Positions 1 through 21,047 of a DNA stretch of 64,000 nt are shown piece by piece. This DNA comes from Acidobacteriota bacterium. Its GTDB lineage: Bacteria > Acidobacteriota > Blastocatellia > RBC074. A program made the position numbers and the translations under genes. The notes under the pieces were generated by a model that saw nothing but the letters and a program-made list of their open reading frames with translations, did not search any database and had not been told where the DNA came from. Positions within the stretch are counted from its first letter, which is position 1; each line of letters begins with the position of its first letter. The stretch is taken from positions 1 through 64,000 of the forward strand of contig JADJXM010000019.1 of the NCBI GenBank assembly GCA_016715865.1, in the 5' to 3' direction.

Positions 1-29
1 TAGAGCATTTTTCGAGGGGGAAAGAGACG

Positions 30-671
30 ATGTCGAATGACAATCTGCTTTTTGGCGATCTGTTTGATGGCGAGCCGCGGGAATGGGTTGAGCGGGTCGA
101 TATTCCATCGGACGATTCACTGGAGAAGATCCTGAGTGATGTGAAACTGAGTCACACCTGCGGCGCCTGCAAAAAGGGGATGCCGATAATTTTCGGTGAG
201 GGGTTTGTAGGAGTAAATGTCATGGTGATCGGAGAGGGGCCCGGAGTGGACGACATCGGCTCTGAGCGGCCGTTTATGGGGCAGGCGGGAGTTCTGCTCG
301 ACAGGATGCTGGCGGCGATAGAGCTGAGGCGAGCGGAATGTTATGTCTGCAACGTGATCAAGTGCATTCCGCCGGGTGAGCGGAACTTTTCGGTCGAGGA
401 GATCGAAGACTGCCGGCCGTATCTGCTGCGTCAGATTCTGGTGGTCGATCCAAGGGTTATCATCGCCTTTGGAGCGCTTGCAGCCCAGACGCTGCTGCGA
501 TCGAAGAGGACGATCTCTGAGCTGCGCGGGCGCGTCTATCATTACAGCTTGAACGACCGGGCGATCTCGGTGGTGCCGACTTTCAATCCGGCCTACCTGC
601 TGCGCGTGCCCGAAAAGAAACGCCAGTCGTGGGAGGATATGAAGCTTGTCAGAGGGCTTTTGACTCGGTAA
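30..671 (+). CDS. Family 4 (Fe-S) uracil-DNA glycosylase
   Basis: Removes uracil from DNA in base-excision repair. The 213-residue length fits the type 4 UDG family. The family's 4Fe-4S ligand pattern is present: Cys44/Cys47 (CGAC) and Cys112/Cys128, the last two separated by 15 residues. Motif 1 is GEGPG (68-72), followed by the GQAG segment (84-87). Motif 2 reads FNPAYLLR (185-192); relatives I know have His where Asn186 stands here, so activity could differ. The start follows a GGGGGAAAGAGACG ribosome-binding region about 8 nt upstream. Nothing upstream is visible because the window begins here, and downstream is a 188-bp non-coding gap with no recognisable element. I am confident of the family and less so of the substrate range. 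Confidence 0.9.
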   Translation: MSNDNLLFGDLFDGEPREWVERVDIPSDDSLEKILSDVKLSHTCGACKKGMPIIFGEGFVGVNVMVIGEGPGVDDIGSERPFMGQAGVLLDRMLAAIELRRAECYVCNVIKCIPPGERNFSVEEIEDCRPYLLRQILVVDPRVIIAFGALAAQTLLRSKRTISELRGRVYHYSLNDRAISVVPTFNPAYLLRVPEKKRQSWEDMKLVRGLLTR

Positions 672-859
672 CCAAATCGGATCATACCGTAAAGGATCTT
701 TATTTCACCGATTTGAGTTGTTACACTTAACCTGCTCACGTTGATGCTCCCCTTGCACCAAAGTCAATTGAGCGATCAAGAAACCAAATCCGAATTAATT
801 TGACAATAATATTGATGATGTTGACCGGGTGATCCGGTCGATTTCGCGGGAGGAGCAAG

Positions 860-2209
860 ATGCGAAAATGTTTGGTGGTCTGTTTTGTTTTATTAGCGAC
901 CTCGATTTCGGGGATCGCTCAGAGCGGGTTCAGCGGTCCCGGTCGTTATCGAATTGAAATCGTGGCGACAAACAAAGCACTGGATCTCAGGCAGGAAGAC
1001 AACAAGACGGTTCAGCAATGGTCCAGCGGAGGGGCCCGGAATCAGCAGTGGGATATACGGGAAGCCGGTGACGGGTATTTTTATATCGAATCGGTCGCCA
1101 ACAACCTGGTGCTGGGTATCGATGGTTTGAGGGTCAGGGATGGCTCTCGAGTGATCACGGATCGGTTGGACCAGAACGACGGAAATCAGAAATGGCAGAA
1201 GTGGAAGATCGTGGAAGCGCGCGGAGGTAACTACACTATCATTTCGATATCGGGCAAGTCGCTTGAATCACCGTCCGGAAATCGGGAGGACGGCGCGGGG
1301 CTCCAGGTGTCACGGCCGGTTGGCCGGGATAATCAGCGATTCATGCTGATCCGCCTGGGAGACCTGCCGGTCGTGTCGGGGGCGGTCACCGGCGATGCCC
1401 GGAGCGCATTTGATGGGCCAGGCAGGTATCAGATCCAGTTAGTATCGAGTGGTAAGAATCTGGATTTGAGAAAAGAGGACGGCACGACGATTCAGCAATG
1501 GACAGGCGCAGATGTTCTGAATCAGAAATGGGATATCGAGGATTCCGGAGACGGCTATTTTTACATCAGGTCCGCCGAGAGCGGGCGGGTGATCGAGGTT
1601 GCAGACTCTCGCGACGGCTCACCTTTGAGGAGTAATAATTTTACCGGCCGCGACAACCAGAAATGGCGAATTGCAGATGCCGGTAACGGCAATTTCACGA
1701 TCGGATCGAAACTGGGTCGTGTGATGGCTCTGGCGAACAGCAATCTCGAAGATGGGGTTCCGATGCAGGTCAGGAGCGATCGCCGTCAGTCCACTCAGCT
1801 TTTCAGACTGATGCGTGTTGAAGTTGATGCTGCCCAGGCACAGACGATCGACCGGTCGCGGCGTGGCGGAAGGCGTCGGCCGGACAGTGTTTACACCAGG
1901 CCACAGGATACCTACACGCCGGGGAGCGTCAGATGGCGCGGTCGGGTTGATATCGAAGTCCTGCTTGAAATTCAGGGATCGACCGTCACACAAAAGCTGG
2001 TTGGAGGCCGGTCGTTCAATAACGGTCAATATACTTTCAGTGCGACCATGCCCGCGCGCGAGATGGACGTACGGATCAACAACATCAAGGTACGCGGCAC
2101 GGTCGAGCTGGTTGAGAAACCATCACCCACGAACAACTACACCGCAATCGTTCGAATTCGCGACCCTCAAAGAGATGCTGCCGATTACGAATTCGAATTG
2201 ATCTGGTAA
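860..2209 (+). CDS. Secreted protein with two ricin B-type lectin domains
   Basis: A 449-residue exported protein. Residues 1-20 form a signal peptide (hydrophobic CLVVCFVLLATSISG, then AQ). Two beta-trefoil ricin-type domains follow, about 24-165 and 184-317. Both open with the same GPGRY sequence and carry repeated QxW motifs (QQW at 52-54 and 62-64, QKW at 110-112), typical of carbohydrate-binding trefoils. Residues 318-449 hold an Arg-rich linker and a predicted all-beta domain I do not recognise. The start has a GGGAGGAG ribosome-binding site. The two domains are clearly internal duplicates. Carbohydrate binding is inferred from the fold; no catalytic domain is seen. Confidence 0.75.
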   Translation: MRKCLVVCFVLLATSISGIAQSGFSGPGRYRIEIVATNKALDLRQEDNKTVQQWSSGGARNQQWDIREAGDGYFYIESVANNLVLGIDGLRVRDGSRVITDRLDQNDGNQKWQKWKIVEARGGNYTIISISGKSLESPSGNREDGAGLQVSRPVGRDNQRFMLIRLGDLPVVSGAVTGDARSAFDGPGRYQIQLVSSGKNLDLRKEDGTTIQQWTGADVLNQKWDIEDSGDGYFYIRSAESGRVIEVADSRDGSPLRSNNFTGRDNQKWRIADAGNGNFTIGSKLGRVMALANSNLEDGVPMQVRSDRRQSTQLFRLMRVEVDAAQAQTIDRSRRGGRRRPDSVYTRPQDTYTPGSVRWRGRVDIEVLLEIQGSTVTQKLVGGRSFNNGQYTFSATMPAREMDVRINNIKVRGTVELVEKPSPTNNYTAIVRIRDPQRDAADYEFELIW

Positions 2210-2219
2210 AGGATATTTA

Positions 2220-2524
<305 letters not shown>

Positions 2525-2580
2525 GATTTTAAGGACTTATTGTTCGTGGTCATATCCATTTCGCCAATTGCGCAATCAAA

Positions 2581-3756
<1,176 letters not shown>

Positions 3757-3793
3757 GTGAGCTTAACGCCTAAGCGTCAACCTGGGAGCGCAA

Positions 3794-3870
3794 CCTGGGA
3801 GCGCAGGCATCTTGCCTGCATTCTATGGTTAATACGGAAGCCATGCAGGCAAGATGCCTGCGCTCCCAGG
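3794..3870. repeat. Perfect 28-bp inverted repeat (GCAGGCAAGATGCCTGC type)
   Basis: Arms 3794-3821 and 3843-3870 are exact reverse complements, separated by a 21-nt loop. The first 11 bases of the left arm also occur just upstream at 3781-3791. It sits between the start of the MscS gene and the stop of the giant NHL gene, 8 nt beyond that stop. It could act as a terminator-like hairpin or be a mobile palindrome. Confidence 0.8.
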
Positions 3871-3877
3871 ATTCATG

Positions 3878-13214
<9,337 letters not shown>

Positions 13215-13241
13215 GGGAACAACTCCTGATGACTGCGGCAC

Positions 13242-14522
<1,281 letters not shown>

Positions 14523-14538
14523 GAATTTATTCCCTTTG

Positions 14539-15819
14539 TTATCTTTGCCGACTTTGCGATTCAACTTCGCGGACGATGCGAAACCCGATATCGAATCTGG
14601 CCTGAGTCGGAAAGTAATAGTTTCGCTCGGCGGCTCGCAGTGCGACGGCGCCGCGGCCAAATCCGCCTCCGCGGAGCACCTTGACCGGCCCCTCGCGTCC
14701 CATCATCTTGAAAGTGCGACTCGACGCCGGTCCCGTGGGATTAACGCGGGAGCGTTCACGATAATACTCCGGATCATACCAGTCCGAACACCATTCCCAG
14801 ATGGTGCCGACAGATCCGTACTGTTCGCCGACGAGCCGGGCGGCTTTTTCCCATTCCGCTTCGGTCGGCAAACGATACCGGCTGCCCGTCTCCTTTGAAA
14901 GCCATTCGCAAAAGGCCACTGCATCCTGCCACGAGACGAAGACCACTGCCTGGTCGGCCTGTCCTTCAGGATAGTTGTTGCCTGTCCATCCGTATCCGAC
15001 GCCCCTCGGCGCCGGGTGTCCCTTATCATCGATGAAATGCTTATAGAGACGATTCGATACTTCGCGCGTCGAAATTTCGAAGGCGTTGGTGAAGACCTGA
15101 TGAGCCGGCCGCTGGTCGCGCGCTCCGCGGTCGTTCCCGCGCACATAAGGACCTTCGCGAACCATCAGCATCTCGGGATTGAGAATCGGTTTGAGCTTGA
15201 CGTTGACGGCCAGAGTCTCGTTGGCCTTGAGACTGACATTCATCCGCCACTCTTTGAATCCCGGCTTGACAGCCCGTAGCTGGCGCTTGCCAGGCGCCAG
15301 ACCGCTCACCATGAGCGTCTGACCGGCCAGGCTTTTGACGCTGTATTTGTCGTCAATGAAGATCTCGGTTCCCGGTTCACTCGCAGTCAGCGCGATCCTG
15401 CCCGTTTCCGGCTTCCTGACGATCGGGATGGTGTATGACATCGCGGACTCGGCCATCGTAAATGCCCCCTGCCAGGGTTCGTATCCGTTGGCGGTCACTT
15501 TGATCTGATGAGCGCCGGGCTTGATCCCTCTCAGAACAAGCTTGCCTTCGATGTTGGCCACGCCTCTCGGCCTGCCGTCGAATTCGATGATCGATCCAGC
15601 CGGCGCGGCGATTGTCAGGTTGTACCCTGAGTTTGTCCGGCGATTGCGTGTGGGCGCAGGCGTGCGTTTTCCGACAGGTTCCTTTTTGGCAGGCTCTTTC
15701 TTTTCGCTCTTCGGAATCTCGCGACCGGTCGGATTCTGCGACCGGACAGATAGACAGGTCGAGCCGGCAAGGACGGCCATCAATACCAGATTTGTTATCT
15801 GAGAGGCGTTTTTCCCCAT
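14539..15819 (-). CDS. PEGA-domain protein with a SUMF1/FGE-like domain, probably non-catalytic
   Basis: The start is placed at the ATG at 15819 (MGKNASQ) rather than a TTG at 15834 overlapping the upstream stop. A signal peptide is followed by a Lys/Pro/Arg-rich linker (about 41-67), two PEGA repeats (about 70-140 and 145-215, numbering from the TTG) and a formylglycine-generating-enzyme-like domain to the end (RLPTEAEWEKAAR, IWEWCSDWY, KVLRGGGF). The loop between EKAAR and WEW is about 30 residues shorter than usual. The Cys pair that FGE uses near the RGG strand is absent (FGRGAVALRAAERNY). It is likely a structural or ligand-binding SUMF1 fold at the envelope, not a sulfatase activator. 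Its upstream neighbour encodes another such domain. Confidence 0.8.
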   Translation of the reverse strand: MGKNASQITNLVLMAVLAGSTCLSVRSQNPTGREIPKSEKKEPAKKEPVGKRTPAPTRNRRTNSGYNLTIAAPAGSIIEFDGRPRGVANIEGKLVLRGIKPGAHQIKVTANGYEPWQGAFTMAESAMSYTIPIVRKPETGRIALTASEPGTEIFIDDKYSVKSLAGQTLMVSGLAPGKRQLRAVKPGFKEWRMNVSLKANETLAVNVKLKPILNPEMLMVREGPYVRGNDRGARDQRPAHQVFTNAFEISTREVSNRLYKHFIDDKGHPAPRGVGYGWTGNNYPEGQADQAVVFVSWQDAVAFCEWLSKETGSRYRLPTEAEWEKAARLVGEQYGSVGTIWEWCSDWYDPEYYRERSRVNPTGPASSRTFKMMGREGPVKVLRGGGFGRGAVALRAAERNYYFPTQARFDIGFRIVREVESQSRQR

Positions 15820-15830
15820 CTTACACTCGG

Positions 15831-17525
15831 TCAATTCAAGTCACGGACACATCGAAAGCCCGTTTTATCATAGTACTTGTCTTGCGGGACGACCCCGCGA
15901 TAAGTTGTTGTGACTCTATCGTCGGCCACGTCGTATGCGCCTCCGCGAATCACCTTGCCTTCAGCCAGTTTGATGTTCTTATTGGTATAACTGGTCAAAT
16001 CGCTGGCGGTCCATTCCCACACATTTCCGGCCATATCCAGCACACCGAAAGGGCTCGCGCCCTGCGGAAAACTGCCGACTTCACGGATCGCTCCCTTCTG
16101 GCCGGCCGCGTTGGCGTTAGCAGGAGACCATGTCTCGCCCCACGGATATCTGCGCCCATCAGTACCGCGCGCCGCGAATTCCCATTCCTCTTCCGTCGGC
16201 AGGCGCTTGTTAGCCCATTGCGCATAGGCTCTGGCATCCTCCCAGGATACGTTGAAGACCGGATACTTATCCTGACGGTCAGGGAATCGCCCCTCATTCC
16301 AGTGAGACGGCGATCTGTGGCCAGTCGAATTTACGAATATCTGATAATCCTCATTCGTCACTTCCGTCCGGTCAATAAAGAAGGGTTTTACCGATACTGA
16401 AAATGATGGCCTCTCGTACTCATCTCCGTCGTCGCGCCCCATCAAAAATTGACCGCCTGGAATATAGACCATCCCGTCCGGAGATGACGGCACTGACTGT
16501 TTTTGAGCAACGCTCTGTGATACGGCAGGTTGCCCGGTAACGGGGGGATTATGAGCTGATTCAGTTGATGGTGATCGCTGTGACTTCCAACCCAGATAGG
16601 CCGCGATCATAATCAGAAGGATGATCGCCAGGATACCCATCGTTTGTACTGCAGCCCGTGTGGTCCGTTTACGCTGCTCTTCATGTCTGATGGATACTTC
16701 CGGAGTATAGGTTCCGGCTTCAGATTTTACCGTCTCGGCGGATTCTTCGTCCTCGACAATCAGGTCGCCTTCGAAGACTGAATCTTCTTCCAGCTCCGTC
16801 GTCTCACTCGTCCCTTCAATCTGTACAGTCCGCCGCCGGTGAGGAGTATCTGTCGTGACCGGCGCCGTCTTGTCCGGACGAGTACGTAAAGTTCGGATTG
16901 CCGGCTTTGGTTCTTCAGCGATCGTCACCGCTTCCCGACCTGCATCATCCGCATTCAAAACAGTTGCGATCCCCGTCCGATCGTCTGTCACTGCATCTGT
17001 CACTGCATCTGTCACTGCCTCGGTCGAGGTTCCGTCGAACGGCTTAACCGGTGGTGCTTTCAACTCATCCGCATCGACGAGCGTCATCCCACATGTTTCG
17101 CAGAATTTTGAATATGGCTTGGCTTCAACCCCGCATTTTGGACAATAGACCTTGTCCACCTTCAAATACTCTTCGAGCGCGGCAAACATCTCGGAACGTG
17201 AAGATCCCGGGGTCGCCGGCGCTGAAATCCTCGGCATCAGGGCATGATCCCTGTCCAGCCCGCAATTTTTGCAGAAAAGCCATCCCGATCGCCACGAAGT
17301 GCCGCAATGATGACAAGCCCCGATGACTGTCTCCTGCGTCCGGGTGTTCGACCTGTTCCCGCATTGCTGGCAAAAGTTCTCTCCTCGCACTACCCTCGCA
17401 CCGCAACGCGTGCAACAGTACGAATCGATTGCCGTCTCGGCAGTCGAACGAACCAATGGCCTTCCGCATCGCCGGCAGAAATTGAGATAGTCAGGATATT
17501 CCAGATTGCAGGACGAGCAGAGCAT
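15831..17525 (-). CDS. Four-zinc-ribbon, single-TM protein with extracytoplasmic SUMF1-like domain
   Basis: 564 residues. The N-terminus has four CxxC-x10-CxxC zinc ribbons (Cys3/6/17/20, 38/41/52/55, 71/74/85/88, 128/131/142/145). A low-complexity acidic region follows (about 160-290, with a VTDAVTDAVTDD repeat), then one transmembrane helix at about 293-313. The C-terminal FGE-like domain (about 345-564) has GMVYIPGGQFLMG, RLPTEEEWEFAARG, DMAGNVWEW and GFRCVRD. As in the downstream gene, catalytic Cys residues near the RGG motif are missing (VIRGGAYDVADD). The layout suggests a cytoplasmic zinc-ribbon sensor linked across the membrane to a periplasmic domain; that role is inference. It probably forms an operon with the next two genes (gap 11 bp). 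Confidence 0.8.
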   Translation of the reverse strand: MLCSSCNLEYPDYLNFCRRCGRPLVRSTAETAIDSYCCTRCGARVVRGENFCQQCGNRSNTRTQETVIGACHHCGTSWRSGWLFCKNCGLDRDHALMPRISAPATPGSSRSEMFAALEEYLKVDKVYCPKCGVEAKPYSKFCETCGMTLVDADELKAPPVKPFDGTSTEAVTDAVTDAVTDDRTGIATVLNADDAGREAVTIAEEPKPAIRTLRTRPDKTAPVTTDTPHRRRTVQIEGTSETTELEEDSVFEGDLIVEDEESAETVKSEAGTYTPEVSIRHEEQRKRTTRAAVQTMGILAIILLIMIAAYLGWKSQRSPSTESAHNPPVTGQPAVSQSVAQKQSVPSSPDGMVYIPGGQFLMGRDDGDEYERPSFSVSVKPFFIDRTEVTNEDYQIFVNSTGHRSPSHWNEGRFPDRQDKYPVFNVSWEDARAYAQWANKRLPTEEEWEFAARGTDGRRYPWGETWSPANANAAGQKGAIREVGSFPQGASPFGVLDMAGNVWEWTASDLTSYTNKNIKLAEGKVIRGGAYDVADDRVTTTYRGVVPQDKYYDKTGFRCVRDLN

Positions 17526-17836
17526 GACGATGTTTCAGGTCTTACAGCTTGTCTTCATACCAACCCCGTTTCATCTCTCCTCTCAATCATAAGTCACCCC
17601 CTTTACACCACGCAAGTATTTGATAAATCAATCACTACAGCCCCCAAAATGTTTTTTTATCTTTTGTCATTTTTTCGCTTGCAATCTTTCGGTATTTTCG
17701 GTATATTTTCGGTCGTCGGCAAGTAGGGCCGAAAAGGCTTGGCAGGTCGGAAGCCTTTTCCTCCGATTCAACCGGCATAGAAAACAACTGAGGCGTCTGA
17801 CTAAGCGCTGATAACTATAATAATCGCAAAAAGAAA
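17526..17836. promoter_or_regulatory. Divergent intergenic region upstream of lexA with candidate operator elements
   Basis: 311 bp between two divergent starts. Two structures stand out. Three TTCGG direct repeats lie at 17688, 17697 and 17708 (TTTCGGTATTTTCGGTATAT context). A perfect inverted repeat follows at 17731-17760: GAAAAGGCTT, a 10-nt spacer, then AAGCCTTTTC. Either could bind LexA or another regulator. No known LexA box of other phyla is recognisable, so the assignment is inference. Confidence 0.4.
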
Positions 17837-18442
17837 ATGAATCTTACGCCGAGACAATATGAGATCCACGACTTTCTGGTCCGGTATCATCAGAAACACG
17901 GCTATGCACCGACCATCGCGGAGATACAAAAGCATTTCGATCTCAAATCGCCAGCCTCTGTGCATGAGCATCTGACGGCGCTCGAGGAAGGAAAGCTGAT
18001 CCGAAGAGTGAAAAATGTTTCGCGCGGTATCGAGATTATACAGAATGACACATACGCCGAAGACAACGAATTGCCCCTGCTCGGCCTTGTCTTCGCCGGC
18101 CGTCCGATCGAGGCCGTGCTGACGCGCGAAACCGTGACCGTCACTCCGGAGCTCTATGCTCCAAAACGCTTCGCTCTACGCGTACGTGGGGATTCCATGC
18201 GGGACGAACAGATCTCCGACGGGGACATCATCATCGTCGAGCCGTCCGAGACTGCGCGCAACGGCCAGACCGTTGTCGCCCTCGTCAATGGTCAGGAAGC
18301 GACAGTCAAAAAGTTTCATCAGGAAAAAGGGCACATCCGTCTCCAGCCGGCCAATGATCAGTACGAACCGATCATCGTCAAACCGCCAAACTTCGTGGTT
18401 GTTCAGGGGCGAGTCGTCGGATTGTTGCGCCGATATAAATGA
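17837..18442 (+). CDS. lexA: LexA repressor
   Basis: SOS-response repressor and self-cleaving S24 peptidase. 201 residues. An N-terminal winged HTH (1-65, TPRQYEIHDFL and PTIAEIQKHF) is followed by the peptidase domain. The scissile Ala87-Gly88 bond sits in VFAGRPIEA; the catalytic dyad is Ser120 (RGDSM) and Lys158 (ATVKKF). All elements for RecA-stimulated autocleavage are present. The gene stands alone, with a long upstream region holding possible operators. The start is immediately preceded by an A-rich AAAAAGAAA stretch rather than a clear GGAGG. Confidence 0.96.
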   Translation: MNLTPRQYEIHDFLVRYHQKHGYAPTIAEIQKHFDLKSPASVHEHLTALEEGKLIRRVKNVSRGIEIIQNDTYAEDNELPLLGLVFAGRPIEAVLTRETVTVTPELYAPKRFALRVRGDSMRDEQISDGDIIIVEPSETARNGQTVVALVNGQEATVKKFHQEKGHIRLQPANDQYEPIIVKPPNFVVVQGRVVGLLRRYK

Positions 18443-18949
18443 AGAGTGCAAATTGATATGTGTTTATTCGTGGCTAAATTTCCTGCATATAACTGATAAC
18501 TTTAAATCGTGTGTCTTCAGCTATAGACTGTTGCATAGATGAAACGCTGTGCAGAGCCTGACGTTTTATTTGAAAAAGATCTTTAAAGCTCGCCTGCACC
18601 ACTTGAACCTAACTCAGCCAGGGCGTCCCACCCATCCAAAGGCAGCCCGCGCCGGGATGGGTGAGACCAGCGCCCTCAATCTGTATTCACGGCTGAAAGG
18701 TTCAAGCGTGACGGCAAACGATAAGCCTGTTGTGACATCATTCCCCTGAAACGGATGTCCCGAGTCGACCGGAAAAACTTACAGCTCAATATCATCGAAT
18801 AAGAGCGCCTTGCCCTCATGTAGTTGAGGAATAAGCAAAGCGTTGTGGCCGAGGTGTCTTTAAACCTCGGATGGCTCATTTTTCAACAGTTCAACTGTTG
18901 CCGACCAGCGGCAGTCATATAAACCCCAAACAAGCAGGAGGAGGAGACT
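18443..18949. other. Non-coding gap between lexA and the accessory patch
   Basis: 507 bp without a credible gene. It contains several short inverted repeats: CCCATCC/GGATGGG around 18634-18662, CCGAGGT/AACCTCGG around 18850-18869, and CAACAGTT/AACTGTTG around 18883-18900. These could mark a decayed insertion-sequence end, consistent with the transposase remnant that follows. A strong AGGAGGAGGAG ribosome-binding site lies at its right end. Confidence 0.4.
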
Positions 18950-19479
18950 ATGTCGAGGGATGTTCAAACACTGAAGCAGGCATTTTCGATGGTCAGGGAT
19001 TTTCGTCAACCGCAGGGGCGCCGGTACAGTTTGCAGGCGATTCTGCTTTTGACAAGTCTGGCCATGATAGATGGAGCACAATCCGAGCAGGATGTCGTCG
19101 CCTGGACGGAACAGGAAGGAAAGCGGTGGCTGAATCTGATCGGTATACGACGCCGCAGAGGCCCGAGTCTGGCGACGCTTCATCGCGTCTTCAGGGGAAT
19201 TGATCGTGAGCAGTTGAGTGACGCGCTGACTTCAATTTCAGGTCGATCATGCGGGAGGATTAATAGCAGTGTCGAGATCAGCCCCCAACAGGCATTTCAA
19301 GCCGAAAAGCCGATGAAAGAGAGTTTTGATCTGCTCAATAACTGTATCGAAAATCTGTTCGAGAGCAGGTCCGAAGTCAATGATGGCGACAGACAGCATA
19401 TCAGCGAAGCTGGTCTGAAAATCTGGGGGGTGAATCTGGATCGAGATACAAATGCCGGGCAGCATTCTTGGAGGGGCCA

Positions 19480-19483
<4 letters not shown>
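18950..19483 (+). CDS. Truncated ISAs1-type transposase N-terminus joined to unrelated sequence
   Basis: 177 residues behind a very strong ribosome-binding site (AGGAGGAGGAG, 4 nt). Residues about 8-95 resemble the N-terminal domain of ISAs1/H-repeat transposases (FRQPQGRRYSLQAILLLT, then PSLATLHRVFR). The DDE catalytic domain is missing. From about residue 98 (SGRSCGRINSS) the similarity stops and a polar, partly helical tail of unknown origin follows. The stop overlaps the start of the next gene as ATGA, so translation may be coupled. It could be a decayed IS, or a transposase N-domain captured as the front of a local gene. It cannot transpose by itself. Confidence 0.6.
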
Positions 19484-20184
<701 letters not shown>

Positions 20185-20225
20185 GGTCGCTGAAGAATTT
20201 TGATTCCAGCTTCAACGATCAGTTG

Positions 20226-20786
20226 ATGCAACAGGATATGACTGGGGATTCAGCGACCATCCCCGATGCGGCTCCACTCGATGATTTCACAATTGATCGT
20301 GGAGAACCCCGTTCGTTTATTCGATTTCCGGGAAATTCAATGCCGGAAACATTCGATTCGGTAAGTAAGCAACAGCTTCGCAATATCCCATTGGAGGTCA
20401 AACGAGAAGCAACAAACGGTAATGTTATTTACCCTGATGGATCAGCATATTCTGAGAACACTGGATTGAGATCGATTCCAGCAGGCAGGCCGAAGATTAA
20501 ATCGGACAGTCCGGAAAAACTACGCTTGAAAAAAACGAAGCAAGGGCGCGAAGGTCGAATCGATATGCCTCCGACGCCATGGGGCTGCGAGTGGCGCGAA
20601 GTCGAGGATGGCTGGAACCTTTGGCGTTACTGGACCGATAAGGACAGGGAGACAGGCGATCGGATCAAAAAAGAGCGTTATCTCGGATCACTCTCTCGAG
20701 ATGCATGGGGGGTAATGAAAGGTTACGATAATGAAACGATCATCTCGAACATCGGCAAGCGGTTTCGCGGATACGGCAGGAGCTAA
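20226..20786 (+). CDS. Hypothetical protein with WREVEDGWNLWRYW motif
   Basis: 186 residues, soluble. The first half is polar and probably disordered. The second half is basic, with two conserved-looking blocks: WGCEWREVEDGWNLWRYW and KKERYLGSLSRDAW. The W...R...W...ERYLG pattern recalls short beta domains found beside recombinases and in phage-like proteins, but I cannot assign a family. The start is the ATG at 20226, with no clear ribosome-binding site. It lies 41 bp after the membrane-protein gene and overlaps the next ORF by 56 bp. Confidence 0.45.
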   Translation: MQQDMTGDSATIPDAAPLDDFTIDRGEPRSFIRFPGNSMPETFDSVSKQQLRNIPLEVKREATNGNVIYPDGSAYSENTGLRSIPAGRPKIKSDSPEKLRLKKTKQGREGRIDMPPTPWGCEWREVEDGWNLWRYWTDKDRETGDRIKKERYLGSLSRDAWGVMKGYDNETIISNIGKRFRGYGRS

Positions 20787-20997
20787 TCCTTTTGCCGTCT
20801 TCGAGATAATTGCTGACGCGCGAAAAATTCAACATGCCTCTGCAAACTCAGAGATATTCGATTGCGCCATCAGGATCGAAAAACAGGCTGATGGGATGGT
20901 CAAGATCATCCTCGGGACATCTGATTTGTCGATCACGGAAGTTCCCTCATCAGTAATCGAACAAATTGTCGAAATGCTGCGTAATCAGAGGCATTAG
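20731..20997 (+). CDS. Small hypothetical protein, 88 residues
   Basis: Overlaps the end of the preceding ORF by 56 bp in another frame. The true start may be further downstream, since the N-terminal 18 residues lie in the overlap and look unstructured. The rest is a plausible alpha-beta fold (DCAIRIEKQADGMVKIILG, then a helix to the C-terminus). No family recognised. It completes the small orphan cluster between lexA and the VOC gene. Confidence 0.35.
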   Translation: MKRSSRTSASGFADTAGANPFAVFEIIADARKIQHASANSEIFDCAIRIEKQADGMVKIILGTSDLSITEVPSSVIEQIVEMLRNQRH

Positions 20998-21047
20998 AGT
21001 ATAAAAATTTGGATGTAACATGCTTCAAACAATTCTGGAGGAAAGAT

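Noticed and set aside
14539..17525. Sulfatase-activating formylglycine enzymes
   Set aside because: The SUMF1 domains lack the catalytic Cys pair and no sulfatase gene is nearby.
17731..17760. Inverted repeat before lexA as an intrinsic terminator
   Set aside because: No T-run follows and it lies upstream of a divergent start pair, so a regulatory site is more likely.
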